From Clostridia bacterium (GTDB lineage: Bacteria > Bacillota > Clostridia > TANB77 > CAG-465), in contig JAGAIU010000078.1 in the NCBI GenBank assembly GCA_017626395.1, positions 62,001 through 126,000 on the forward strand: 64,000 nucleotides of DNA. The letters are read 5' to 3'. Under the pieces are notes generated by a model. It was not told the origin of the DNA, did no database searches, and saw only the letters and a list, made by a program, of their open reading frames with translations. How positions within the stretch are numbered: the first letter of the stretch is position 1; each line of letters begins with the position of its first letter. Shown one piece after another: positions 1 to 8,092 of this stretch. A program made the translations under genes and the position numbers.

Positions 1-209
1 AAACAGGTAACATCGTTGGTGTTAAAATTGTTGGTGAAGATGAAGATGTAATGATGATTACAGATACTGGAGTAATAATTAGAATTAATGTAAAAGATAT
101 TAGTATCTTAGGAAGAAATACTCAAGGTGTTACATTAATGAGAACATCAGATGGTGGAAAAGTAATTAACATTGCTAAAGTGCCAAAAGATGAACCAGAA
201 GAGGAATAA
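1..209 (+). CDS. gyrA: DNA gyrase subunit A, C-terminal end (partial)
   Basis: Only the last 68 codons lie in the window; the reading frame is entered at base 3 and ends at TAA 207-209. The peptide has the strand-turn pattern of the GyrA C-terminal beta-pinwheel, with VMMITDTGVIIR and the blade motif GRNTQGVTLMR, followed by a short acidic tail. In the family this domain wraps DNA and lets gyrase introduce negative supercoils. ParC shares the fold, but the well-preserved GRxTQGV motif favours GyrA. A strong terminator follows directly, so this is the end of its transcription unit. Confidence 0.85.
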   Translation, partial: TGNIVGVKIVGEDEDVMMITDTGVIIRINVKDISILGRNTQGVTLMRTSDGGKVINIAKVPKDEPEEE

Positions 210-222
210 TTAGATAAATATC

Positions 223-258
223 AAAAGACATAGTATCATATTTATACTATGTCTTTTT
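223..258 (+). terminator. Rho-independent terminator after gyrA
   Basis: Arms at 223-236 and 244-257 pair over 14 bases (AAAAGACATAGTAT with its complement), and the second arm runs into a T tract. Confidence 0.85.
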
Positions 259-401
259 TCTTGCTATTTTTAAGTTTTATGGTAAAATATATACGTAATG
301 TAATTATGAGTTTATTTGTTAAATAGCAATAAAAATTTACATAATGTATATAAAAATAATTATAATTATGTTATAATATATTTTTAAGAGGAGGAATTTA
401 T

Positions 402-1562
402 ATGTTTGAATTAAATTCAAAGAATGTAAAAAAGATTCTACTAATAATAACATATACTGTTCTACTATGTTTTGCATTATTGAACTTAGATGTGGTATTT
501 AAGGTTCTTGGCTATATATTAAATTTATTAAAACCATTTATATATGGCTTTTGTTTAGCATTTGTTTTAAATATACCTTTAAGTAAATTTGAAAGTATGT
601 TTAAAAACAAAAAGAAGGATAAAAAGAGTAAAGTTGCTAAACAAGTTCCTGAAAAGAAAAATACTAAATTAAGAGTTGCAGGAATAGCATTCTCTATACT
701 AATTTTTATTGGAATAATATTTCTAACATTATTCTTGGTTATACCAGAATTTGTAAACACAATTAGTATATTTAAAGAAAATATTCCAGAAGCTTTTGCT
801 AACGTTCAAGAATGGTTAAAAACAATGATGAGTAATTATCCTGAAATTACAGAAAAGATAACATCATATAAACCAGATTGGGTTGCACTTGAAGAAAATC
901 TTACTTCAATAATAAAAACTGCTGCTACAGGAATAATTGGAATTTCTATAGATTTTGTAGTTGGATTATTTTCTGGTGTAGTTAACTTTGTTATGGCATT
1001 TGTTTTTGCTATATACATGTTAGTACAAAAAGAAGGGTTAATACATCAATTTAAAAGAGTATTAAGAGCTTATATACCAGCAGATAAAATTGAAAAGGTA
1101 TTACATGTTGGTTCAATTACAAATGATACATTTAAGAAGTTCTTTGGTGGACAATTTATTGAAGCAATATTATTAGGTATTCTATGTTTTATAGGAATGA
1201 AAATATTCTCAATGCCATATGCATTAACAATATCTGTTCTTGTTGGTGTTACAGCATTAATTCCTGTATTTGGTGCTTTCTTTGGTACGGCTATTGGTGC
1301 TATATTAATACTTGCTGTAAATCCAATGCAAGCAGTATGGTTTGTTGTATATATAATAGTGTTACAACAAATCGATGGAAACTTAATATATCCAAGAATA
1401 GTAGGAAATTCTGTGGGATTACCCGGAATATGGGTTATGCTAGCAGTATTAATTGGTGGAAACAGCTTAGGAGTAATTGGAATGTTAGTAGGTGTTCCAA
1501 TAGCATCTGTTGTGTACAAGTTAATTAAAGAGTATGTAGACAGACAAAAAATTGAAAATTAA
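402..1562 (+). CDS. AI-2E family transporter (TqsA/YtvI-like permease)
   Basis: A 386-residue membrane protein with several hydrophobic segments: two near the N terminus (about 12-60), one near 95-115 after a lysine-rich loop, and a dense group from about 175 to the end. The C-terminal half has the family pattern, including GGQFIEAILLGI and the late GLPGIWVMLAVLIGG stretch. Length fits the AI-2E/UPF0118 family, whose members export small signals or drugs, or act as Na+/H+ antiporters. The substrate cannot be read from the sequence. A good AGAGGAGG ribosome site sits before ATG 402. It is a single-gene unit between two terminators. Confidence 0.85.
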   Translation: MFELNSKNVKKILLIITYTVLLCFALLNLDVVFKVLGYILNLLKPFIYGFCLAFVLNIPLSKFESMFKNKKKDKKSKVAKQVPEKKNTKLRVAGIAFSILIFIGIIFLTLFLVIPEFVNTISIFKENIPEAFANVQEWLKTMMSNYPEITEKITSYKPDWVALEENLTSIIKTAATGIIGISIDFVVGLFSGVVNFVMAFVFAIYMLVQKEGLIHQFKRVLRAYIPADKIEKVLHVGSITNDTFKKFFGGQFIEAILLGILCFIGMKIFSMPYALTISVLVGVTALIPVFGAFFGTAIGAILILAVNPMQAVWFVVYIIVLQQIDGNLIYPRIVGNSVGLPGIWVMLAVLIGGNSLGVIGMLVGVPIASVVYKLIKEYVDRQKIEN

Positions 1563-1590
1563 AGGCAAGTTTACTTGCCTTTCTTTATTT
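1563..1590 (+). terminator. Terminator after the AI-2E permease
   Basis: AGGCAAGT and ACTTGCCT form a compact stem immediately after the stop codon, followed by TTTC and a T-rich stretch. Confidence 0.75.
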
Positions 1591-1612
1591 TCTTTAAAAA
1601 GTGTGGTATAAT
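1584..1612 (+). promoter_or_regulatory. Promoter of the RNase P RNA gene
   Basis: An extended -10 (TGTGGTATAAT, core TATAAT 1607-1612) with a weak -35 (TTTATT 1584-1589) 17 bases upstream. The predicted start falls within a few bases of the mature RNA 5' end at about 1621. Confidence 0.65.
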
Positions 1613-1620
1613 AATAATTG

Positions 1621-1950
1621 CTTTAGTATCTCAGATGATCGCTGGTATTTTATACGAGAGGAAAGTCCGGACACTATAGAGCAGGGTGCTAGATAACGTC
1701 TAGTGGGAGTAATCCTAAGGAAAGTGCAACAGAAAATAACCGCTGTTTACAGTAAGGGTGAAAACGTGAGGTAAGAGCTCACGGGCAGCTATGGAGACAT
1801 AGATGCAGTGTAAACCCCACCTAGTGCAACACCAGACAAAAAGTATAAGGTTGCTCGCCTTCTTTTGAGTTGGTGGCTTGAAATATATAGCGATATATAT
1901 TCTAGATAAATGATCATCTAATACAGAATCCGGCTTATGAGATGCTAAAG
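1621..1950 (+). ncRNA. rnpB: RNase P RNA (bacterial type A-like)
   Basis: This is the catalytic RNA of RNase P, which trims tRNA 5' leaders. Conserved cores are clear: GAGGAAAGTCCGGAC near 1656, CAGGGTGCTAGATAACG near 1683, AGTGCAACAGAAA near 1722, and the 3' element near 1925. The two ends pair as P1: CTTTAGTATCTC (from 1621) with GAGATGCTAAAG (1939-1950), with one G-T pair. The GGTGAAAACGTGAGGTAAGAG segment (about 1757) resembles the ancestral type A architecture rather than the Bacillus type B fold. Confidence 0.93.
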
Positions 1951-1956
1951 TAAAAA

Positions 1957-1988
1957 GGAAGTTCGTCAAAATACGAGCTTCTTTTTTT
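1957..1988 (+). terminator. Terminator after rnpB
   Basis: GAAGTTCGT pairs with ACGAGCTTC (one G-T pair) around a short loop, followed by seven or more T. Confidence 0.85.
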
Positions 1989-1996
1989 ATGTTTTC

Positions 1997-2025
1997 TTGA
2001 CACTGCTAAATAATAGTGGTATTAT
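1997..2025 (+). promoter_or_regulatory. Promoter of the ClpX-like gene
   Basis: TTGACA (1997-2002), a 17-base spacer and TATTAT (2020-2025), with TGG just before the -10. Confidence 0.75.
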
Positions 2026-2079
2026 ATATTTGTCTAAAAAAGTAAAGACCAAATTTTAATTAAAAGGAGGAAAAAAGTT

Positions 2080-3379
2080 ATGAATAGTAAGGGTAACATT
2101 TTCAAATGTGGATTATGTGGAAAATCTATCACTCGGGAACTCTAAAGTTTTAATATTAAAAAATGCTCTAATATGTGATGAATGTCAAAGTGAAATTGAA
2201 GGTATTTATATTTCTAAAATTATAGAGATGAGCGAAACGATTAACAGTTTCATGTATGGTGATGAAAGCTATGAATTTATACCAGAACAATTAACAAATG
2301 AATCAGATTATATTCCCAAAAAAGTTGGAAATTACCAAGAAAGTTCTAAAAAATTACCAGTATCTAAAAAATCGCAAAAAGTAGATATGAGAAGTATATA
2401 TAATAAAATTACTAAAAAAATAATTGGACAAGACGACGCTGTAAAGACAATCCTATCTACTATAATTAGAAATAGTATTTCAGATAGTTGCTATACTAAA
2501 AGTAATATATTTTTAATAGGTGGAACTGGAAATGGAAAATCTGAAACTGTTAAACAAATTGCAAATGAGTTAGGCTTACCATATGTTTTAGAAGATTCTT
2601 CAAAATTTACTCAAGAAGGATATGTTGGAGAAAGTGTAGAAAATGCAATTAACAAATTAATAATTGAAGCCGGCGAAGATATAACAAGAGCTGAACGTGG
2701 AATTATTATATTTGATGAGATAGACAAAAAAACAAGTAATGGTGAACAAAGTGGTGTATCTACAACTAGTGTACAAGATAGTCTGTTAAAGATGCTAGAG
2801 GGTACAACATTTCATACTAAAGCAGGAAAAATTAATACTGAAAGAATTACTTTTATACTGATTGGTGCTTGTGAAGAAACATATAATAAGAGGGATAAGA
2901 GATTAAAGAATAAAGGAAAAATTGGATTTACGACTTTAGAAAAAAATGATAAATCAGAAGCTACAAATCCAAGATTTATTCCAGAGGATCTTATTGAGTC
3001 TGGCTTTAAAAGCGAGCTTATAGGTAGAATAGACACTATACAAGAATTTAAACCAATGGATGTAGAAATGGCCACTCAAATAATTAATAATTCTGAAATT
3101 TCTATATTTAATTTATACATTAAAGAATTAGAAAAATTAGGTGTTAAAATTGTTATGAACCGAGATGAAGTAGTTAATGCAATAGCTAAACGAGCTGTTG
3201 AATTAAAAACTGGTGCTAGAGCTATAAGGCAAATTGTAGTTGAAATGTTTAAAAATCTCTATACAGAAGTTTTGTTAAGTAATAAGAGTATTAAACAGAT
3301 TTACCACTACAATATTTCAAAAGATACTGTTTATGATAACAATAAATATGAATTATGTAAAAAAGAAGAAAAACAGTAA
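2080..3379 (+). CDS. ClpX-like AAA+ unfoldase with an apparent +1 frameshift in its zinc finger
   Basis: AAAAGGAGG precedes ATG 2080, whose frame encodes CGLCGKS and then stops at TAA 2143. The next frame continues from about 2144 with LICDEC and the whole AAA+ module. If one base is skipped, the finger becomes C-x2-C-x18-C-x2-C, exactly the ClpX spacing. The body has Walker A GGTGNGKSE, the GYVGESVENAI segment, Walker B IIIFDEIDKK and a C-terminal small AAA+ domain with GARAIRQI (sensor 2). ClpX recognises and unfolds substrates for ClpP, and the finger binds adaptors. No clpP lies nearby, and divergence from housekeeping ClpX (GNGKSE instead of GSGKT) suggests a paralogue. The break could be a one-base insertion, a sequencing error or programmed frameshifting at CTC-TAA. 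The only in-frame alternative start, GTG 2108, has no ribosome site. Confidence 0.75.
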
Positions 3380-3394
3380 TTGTAAACAAAATAT

Positions 3395-3430
3395 AAATAA
3401 ATGTCAATATTATTGACATTTATTTTTTTT
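3395..3430 (+). terminator. Terminator after the ClpX-like gene
   Basis: AATAAATGTCAAT pairs with ATTGACATTTATT around a tiny loop, followed by eight or more T. The downstream arm contains the -35 of the next promoter. Confidence 0.85.
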
Positions 3431-3441
3431 TATACTAAAAT
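3413..3441 (+). promoter_or_regulatory. Promoter for the F420-ligase-like operon, overlapping a terminator
   Basis: TTGACA (3413-3418) lies inside the terminator arm; 17 bases later is TAAAAT (3436-3441). Confidence 0.6.
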
Positions 3442-3480
3442 TATAATAGCATAAATTCAACAAAGTGAGGGGGTCTTTTT

Positions 3481-4176
3481 ATGGAATTTAAAGCATTAGA
3501 AGGTAAAAACGTAGAAATACAAGTAGGAGACAATAAGTATAAAAGACATGCTATTCAAACACACTATATTCAATTAGGTGAAAGCTATGTCGATGTAATT
3601 AAAAAATATGCTCTTCCTATTTATGAGGAAGGTGATATAGTATCCATAAGCGAAAAGATAATAAGTATCTGTCAAAGACATGTAATATATAAAAAAGATG
3701 TAAAAGTTTCAAAACTTGCAAAATTTTTATCTAAATTTGCGATGAGAAGTGATGCCGGTGTTGGAGTAGATAATCCATACAAAATGCAAGTTGCAATTGA
3801 TTTAAATGGTAGACTAAAAGTTTTATGGGCAGCAATCGCAGGTGGAGTATGTAAACTATTTGGAAAAAGAGGTGTTTTCTATGAAATCGTAGGTCAAGAA
3901 ATAAGTGGGCTTGATGGATTTTATGGAGATGTATTCTCAGATTACGCAGAATTTGGTATAAGAATACCAGATAATCCGACAGGAGTATGTAATGAAATAT
4001 ACGAAGCTACTGGAGTTAAATGTATGATTGTTGATGCTAACGATTACAATGTAGAAATTCTAGGTAAAGCAGATAGTATTGAATATGATGATGCTGAATT
4101 AAAAGGTATGATAAAAGATAATCCAGCTGGTCAAACTAAGACTTTAACACCAATGGTTTTAGTAAGAAAAGCTTAA
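3481..4176 (+). CDS. Coenzyme F420-0:L-glutamate ligase-like protein (COG1478 family)
   Basis: A 231-residue soluble protein behind a GTGAGGGGG ribosome site. It resembles the CofE/F420 ligase fold: YEEGDIVSISEKIISI near residue 50, a conserved central segment with DNPYKMQVAIDLNGR, and DNPTGVCNEIYEATG near the C terminus. In methanogens and actinobacteria CofE adds glutamate to F420-0 using GTP. Nothing in the window suggests F420 synthesis, and Firmicutes carry such homologues without F420, so the substrate here is unknown. It leads an apparent operon with three downstream genes ending in a coupling ATPase. Confidence 0.65.
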   Translation: MEFKALEGKNVEIQVGDNKYKRHAIQTHYIQLGESYVDVIKKYALPIYEEGDIVSISEKIISICQRHVIYKKDVKVSKLAKFLSKFAMRSDAGVGVDNPYKMQVAIDLNGRLKVLWAAIAGGVCKLFGKRGVFYEIVGQEISGLDGFYGDVFSDYAEFGIRIPDNPTGVCNEIYEATGVKCMIVDANDYNVEILGKADSIEYDDAELKGMIKDNPAGQTKTLTPMVLVRKA

Positions 4177-4200
4177 AATATTAAGAGGAGAGGTTGTAAT

Positions 4201-4743
4201 ATGGAGAGTTTATTACAGATGAACAAGTTTGAAGTCCTTGACATGCCTGGAATGAATACATTAGCTTTTTTAGTAGAAAAGGACTATGATGCATATGCAC
4301 AAGGATATGCATTACTATCATTAGAAATGCTAAGAAGTGTTGAAGTTAAAGAAAATGGACAAATAAAAAAAGTTTTCAACGTTTTAGTACAAAATAATGA
4401 CGAAGTAGATGATATTGTATTGTTAACACTTACAGATAAAAAAGCTTTTTTAACAATGGGAGTACTAGATAGTAATGGCTTTAGAACAGAAGAGTCTAAT
4501 ATACCATTAAACTATGGTTCAATATACAATATTGATGGAGTAGAATATAAGGAGGTAAATTATACACCAGATATGAGAAGAAATTTTGCTATTATTGATT
4601 CTCAAACAGGTGAAGAAGTAAAACCTTCATTATATAGAGATCCTGAAACTGGTGAGGTTAAAGGAAGATGTAAAATTATGCCACATAGACCTTATATAGT
4701 TTTAGAAGTAAGATTAGAAAAGGAAATATTAGAGGAGGAATAA
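4201..4743 (+). CDS. Uncharacterised protein of the coupling-ATPase operon
   Basis: 180 residues with no signal peptide and no membrane segment. I do not recognise a family. The sequence is acidic, predicted mainly beta with an early helix (DYDAYAQGYALLSLEML), and ends in a Glu-rich tail. AAGAGGAGAGG gives a clear ribosome site for ATG 4201. It sits 24 bases after the F420-ligase-like gene and 3 bases before the next gene, so co-transcription and a shared role with the VirD4-like ATPase are likely but unproven. Confidence 0.7.
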   Translation: MESLLQMNKFEVLDMPGMNTLAFLVEKDYDAYAQGYALLSLEMLRSVEVKENGQIKKVFNVLVQNNDEVDDIVLLTLTDKKAFLTMGVLDSNGFRTEESNIPLNYGSIYNIDGVEYKEVNYTPDMRRNFAIIDSQTGEEVKPSLYRDPETGEVKGRCKIMPHRPYIVLEVRLEKEILEEE

Positions 4744-4746
4744 ACG

Positions 4747-4971
4747 ATGAATGATACAGAAAAATCAGAACTTGGATATCAAGTTACAAAAGGTCTACAC
4801 CAAAAAGATGCAGAAGTTATAGAAGAAGGTAAAAAGTCTATGTATGTTCATATTGAACGTGAAAAATTTAAAAATGCGGAGAAAAAAAGAGCAGAAAAAA
4901 GTAAGACAAAAACAGATAAAGAAGTAGAAAAAGAAGAAAAACTAGCTGGCGAAGACGATTTAATTATATAA
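4747..4971 (+). CDS. Small highly charged protein
   Basis: 74 residues, about half of them charged (Lys/Glu), forming a probable single long helix. No family recognised. The start ATG 4747 follows the AGAGGAGGAATAA at the end of the previous gene, a typical coupled arrangement, and the next gene starts 19 bases downstream. It could be an accessory or adaptor for the neighbouring ATPase; this is inferred from position only. Confidence 0.6.
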   Translation: MNDTEKSELGYQVTKGLHQKDAEVIEEGKKSMYVHIEREKFKNAEKKRAEKSKTKTDKEVEKEEKLAGEDDLII

Positions 4972-4990
4972 TAGTTAGTGAGGTTGGAAA

Positions 4991-7135
4991 ATGAGAAAAT
5001 TTTTCGAAGAATTCAAAAAAAATGCACCAGTTCTTATAGTGCTTGCATTAATAGCATCCGTTGTATTTGGAGGAGCTTTAACGAAATCCATAACCGATGC
5101 AAAAGAAGCTGGTTCTGATTCGTTACTATTTGATGTAATACAGACATTTTTAGGAAATATAACTAATATGGGATTTTTTGCTGGAATGTTTAGTGATTTT
5201 ATATTATTCTTGCAAATAACATTTTGGATTTTTGTTGCAGTATTTGGCATATACATTTTTACTAAAATACAATCAAATAGTAAAAGTGAATATGAAGGAA
5301 AAGAAAATGGTTCTAGTTCATGGAGTAATGGATCAGAAGATTATATGCATGCTTCAAATGGTAAAGAAATTTTAAATAGAAAAGAAGGCTTTATATTAAG
5401 TAAAAGACACTATTTAGGAACTGACTTGAAAAAAGTTGGTATAAATAAAAATATATTAGTTGTCGGTGGATCTGGTGCTGGTAAAACTGCATGTTATATT
5501 AAACCAAACATTATGCAATGTCTTGGTTCATATGTAATAACAGACCCCAAAGGTGAATTATATAAAGAAACTTCTAAGTTTTTAGAGCAAGAAGGATATG
5601 AAATTAAGGCATTTAACTTAGTTAATCCTAAATATAGTGATTTCTATAATCCAATTGCTAATATATGTTCAGATCAAGATGTTGATACTTTAGCACATAT
5701 TCTTGTTACTGGTGCTAATAAAGAAGGTGGCGGAGATGATCCTTTCTGGGATAACACTGCTAAAATGTTAATTAGTGCTACAATATACTATGTACTATCT
5801 GTATTACCACTTGAAGAGCAAAATATAGGAAGTTGTTTGAATATAATTCGTCAAGGTGGTGCGGATTCATCTATATTTGAAAAATTATTTATCGATGATT
5901 TAAAACCAGAACACCCTGGTAGAATACAATACGAATCATTTAAAACTGCAGCAGATAAAACTATGCAAAGTATAGTAATATCTTCTATTTCTAAAATGCG
6001 TGTATTTGATATGCCTGCTATTCAAAGAATTACTTCTTCAAATAGTATAGATTTTAGAAATGTTGCTAAAAAGAAAACTGCTATATACGTTATAACATCT
6101 GCAGCTGAAAGCACATATGATTTTGTATCAACAATGTTCTTTAGCCAAATGTTCTCAATACTATATAAACAAGCAGACGATTATGGTTCAAGATTACCAA
6201 ATCAAGTATATTTCTTACTTGATGAGTTTGCAAACGTGGGACAAATACCAGACTTCCAAAAGAAATTAAGTACAACAAGAAGTTTAGGTATAAGTATTTC
6301 TATAATTGTACAATCTCTTGACCAATTAGAGTCTTTATATAAAGATTCATATGAGAATATTTTAGGTAACTGTGATACTCAGTTATTACTTGGTACAAAC
6401 TCTCAAAAAACTGCCGAGTATTTCTCAAAGAGTTTAGGTCAAACTACTATAAAAATAGAGCAAAAATCTATTAGTAAAGATAAATCTGAACAACAAAAAC
6501 AAGGTGTATCTATTAGTACACAAAGACAAGCAAGAGATCTTATGACTGTTGATGAAATCAGAAGATTAGATAATAATAAAGAAATCATAATGGTTAGAGG
6601 ATTAAAACCAATTCTTGCAGAAAAGGCATGGTACTTTGAATGTCATCCAAAACGTAATATAATAGAACCATTAAAAATTGGAAGTATTACAGATATGCCA
6701 GTACCAAAACCGGTTCCATACAGATATTTTGATGTTCAACAATATTTAGCTAACAGAAAAAGAAGAGCTCAAGAGATATTAAAAGCTAGATCTAAAGATG
6801 TAGATATAGATTCTTCATCACTAAATGCTAGTACTTCAAAAGCTCAACCTACTGCTGGCAAAGAACCAGATATTCAAATAGATATGGGCAAAAGTGCAAA
6901 ACCTTATGATCCATATAAAGTGGATAGAGGTCCAGAAATAGATAATAGCCCTTTAGCAGAAGGTATGGAAAGTGTTTCATATAATGATTTATATGAAAAT
7001 AATGATAATTCTCCAATAGCTCATGTTTCTAAAAAATCAGATAAAAACGACGAATTTGATTTACAAAGTGAATTAGAATCTAAATTCGATAAGCTATTTG
7101 GAAAACCTGGAAAAAAGAATAATGACGACTTTTAA
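4991..7135 (+). CDS. VirD4/TraG-type coupling ATPase (T4CP), CD1115-like
   Basis: 714 residues. Membrane segments lie near 13-30 and 70-90, followed by a cytoplasmic ATPase domain with Walker A GGSGAGKT (159-166), the VITDPKGELYKETS segment typical of VirD4, and a Walker B-like region YFLLDEFANVGQIPDF, then a Ser/Lys-rich disordered tail after about 580. Such proteins deliver relaxase-DNA complexes or effector proteins to type IV secretion channels. No relaxase, VirB4, VirB6 or origin of transfer is visible here, so the gene is an orphan in a chromosomal setting. It is the last gene of the four-gene operon and is followed by a terminator. Confidence 0.9.
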   Translation: MRKFFEEFKKNAPVLIVLALIASVVFGGALTKSITDAKEAGSDSLLFDVIQTFLGNITNMGFFAGMFSDFILFLQITFWIFVAVFGIYIFTKIQSNSKSEYEGKENGSSSWSNGSEDYMHASNGKEILNRKEGFILSKRHYLGTDLKKVGINKNILVVGGSGAGKTACYIKPNIMQCLGSYVITDPKGELYKETSKFLEQEGYEIKAFNLVNPKYSDFYNPIANICSDQDVDTLAHILVTGANKEGGGDDPFWDNTAKMLISATIYYVLSVLPLEEQNIGSCLNIIRQGGADSSIFEKLFIDDLKPEHPGRIQYESFKTAADKTMQSIVISSISKMRVFDMPAIQRITSSNSIDFRNVAKKKTAIYVITSAAESTYDFVSTMFFSQMFSILYKQADDYGSRLPNQVYFLLDEFANVGQIPDFQKKLSTTRSLGISISIIVQSLDQLESLYKDSYENILGNCDTQLLLGTNSQKTAEYFSKSLGQTTIKIEQKSISKDKSEQQKQGVSISTQRQARDLMTVDEIRRLDNNKEIIMVRGLKPILAEKAWYFECHPKRNIIEPLKIGSITDMPVPKPVPYRYFDVQQYLANRKRRAQEILKARSKDVDIDSSSLNASTSKAQPTAGKEPDIQIDMGKSAKPYDPYKVDRGPEIDNSPLAEGMESVSYNDLYENNDNSPIAHVSKKSDKNDEFDLQSELESKFDKLFGKPGKKNNDDF

Positions 7136-7141
7136 AATATT

Positions 7142-7173
7142 AAAGACTTAAGAATTTTCTTAAGTCTTTTTTG
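7142..7173 (+). terminator. Terminator after the coupling-ATPase operon
   Basis: AAAGACTTAAGAA (7142-7154) pairs fully with 7157-7169, followed by a T run. Confidence 0.85.
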
Positions 7174-7185
7174 TATGTTAATTTA

Positions 7186-7214
7186 TTGTAATTTAAGTAT
7201 ATATATAGTATAAT
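7186..7214 (+). promoter_or_regulatory. Promoter of the 7237 gene
   Basis: TTGTAA (7186-7191), 17-base spacer, TATAAT (7209-7214). Confidence 0.7.
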
Positions 7215-7236
7215 CTATGTATAAGTGGAGGAATAT

Positions 7237-7935
7237 ATGGATAAAGTTAAAGGAATTACAATAATTATTACAGCTATTGCATCTGTAATTGTTACAATTA
7301 TTGTTGCTAATAAATTACTTGATACAACTGGTGAAGTTAATCAAGGAAATTTTAGAATTAGTGATATAGTAGTAATGTCTACAGCGGAACTTGTAGAAGT
7401 ACAGGATAATGAAACTGTAGATATGAAAAAATTATCAGATTTTGTTTATGATATATCTCAAACAAATGAAGTTTCAATATTAATAGATTCAAATATTGAA
7501 GCCACACAAATGTACATAGATAACTTAACAGTTAGCAATCCTGTTCTTAAAGGAAATATGAACATTTGCCAAAGAGATTATAAAAAATATGATATAACTG
7601 CTGAACTTAAACGTATTGACTTAGAGCTTGAAAAAGAAAACGATAAATATAGAATTAATCTGTGTATAGATAATGATGATGTTATTACAGATAAAAGTGT
7701 AAGTGATGATATAGAAGAAATAGTATATGATGCATCTATTTTTAGATATTTAAATGTTGATGTTTCTACATTGAAATTTAATGTTTCTTTTGATTTAAAT
7801 ATTGTAGATGTAACAGGAAAAACTGTTAGAACTACAATAATGTTGAATATGCCAACAGATGAAACTTTAACAGAAGGAATGTCAATATTGAAACAAGATG
7901 TATCAAAATACATTTTTACTATTATAGAAAATTAA
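7237..7935 (+). CDS. Membrane-anchored uncharacterised protein
   Basis: 232 residues from ATG 7237. The earlier in-frame GTG at 7225 is part of the GTGGAGG ribosome site and is not used. An N-terminal hydrophobic helix (about residues 6-24) acts as a signal anchor, and the remainder is a mixed, acidic extracytoplasmic domain without cysteine clusters or known motifs. No family recognised. It has its own promoter and lies upstream of the SRP RNA gene. Confidence 0.7.
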   Translation: MDKVKGITIIITAIASVIVTIIVANKLLDTTGEVNQGNFRISDIVVMSTAELVEVQDNETVDMKKLSDFVYDISQTNEVSILIDSNIEATQMYIDNLTVSNPVLKGNMNICQRDYKKYDITAELKRIDLELEKENDKYRINLCIDNDDVITDKSVSDDIEEIVYDASIFRYLNVDVSTLKFNVSFDLNIVDVTGKTVRTTIMLNMPTDETLTEGMSILKQDVSKYIFTIIEN

Positions 7936-7953
7936 AAAAATAAAAAATAGCTA

Positions 7954-7982
7954 TTGAAAATGAGTAGAATATATTGTATAAT
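7954..7982 (+). promoter_or_regulatory. Promoter of the SRP RNA gene
   Basis: TTGAAA (7954-7959), 17-base spacer, TATAAT (7977-7982); predicted start near 7989 matches the RNA 5' end. Confidence 0.8.
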
Positions 7983-7989
7983 AGTCCTA

Positions 7990-8067
7990 TGCCAAGCGAT
8001 AGAGTACTGTGAACCTTGTCAGATCCGGAAGGAAGCAGCAATAAGCAATATACTCTATGTGCTTGGT
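7990..8067 (+). ncRNA. ffs: Small bacterial SRP RNA (4.5S-like)
   Basis: The domain IV core that binds Ffh is clear: GTCAGATCCGGAAGGAAGCAGC near 8018-8039 contains the AGGAAGCAGC asymmetric loop and the GGAA tetraloop. The ends close as GCCAAGC with GCTTGG, and the molecule is about 78 nt, so it lacks the Alu domain of the long Bacillus SRP RNA. A T run after 8065 provides termination. It lies immediately upstream of dnaX, a common Firmicutes order. Confidence 0.93.
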
Positions 8068-8092
8068 TTTTTTATGTGTGTGAGGTGGAAAA

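Noticed and set aside
1715-1969. Minus-strand open frame across the RNase P RNA
   Set aside because: The region is a structured RNA gene with all conserved elements; the open frame is accidental.
7225-7236. GTG 7225 as the start of the membrane-anchored protein
   Set aside because: It is part of the GTGGAGG ribosome site; ATG 7237 is correctly spaced behind it.
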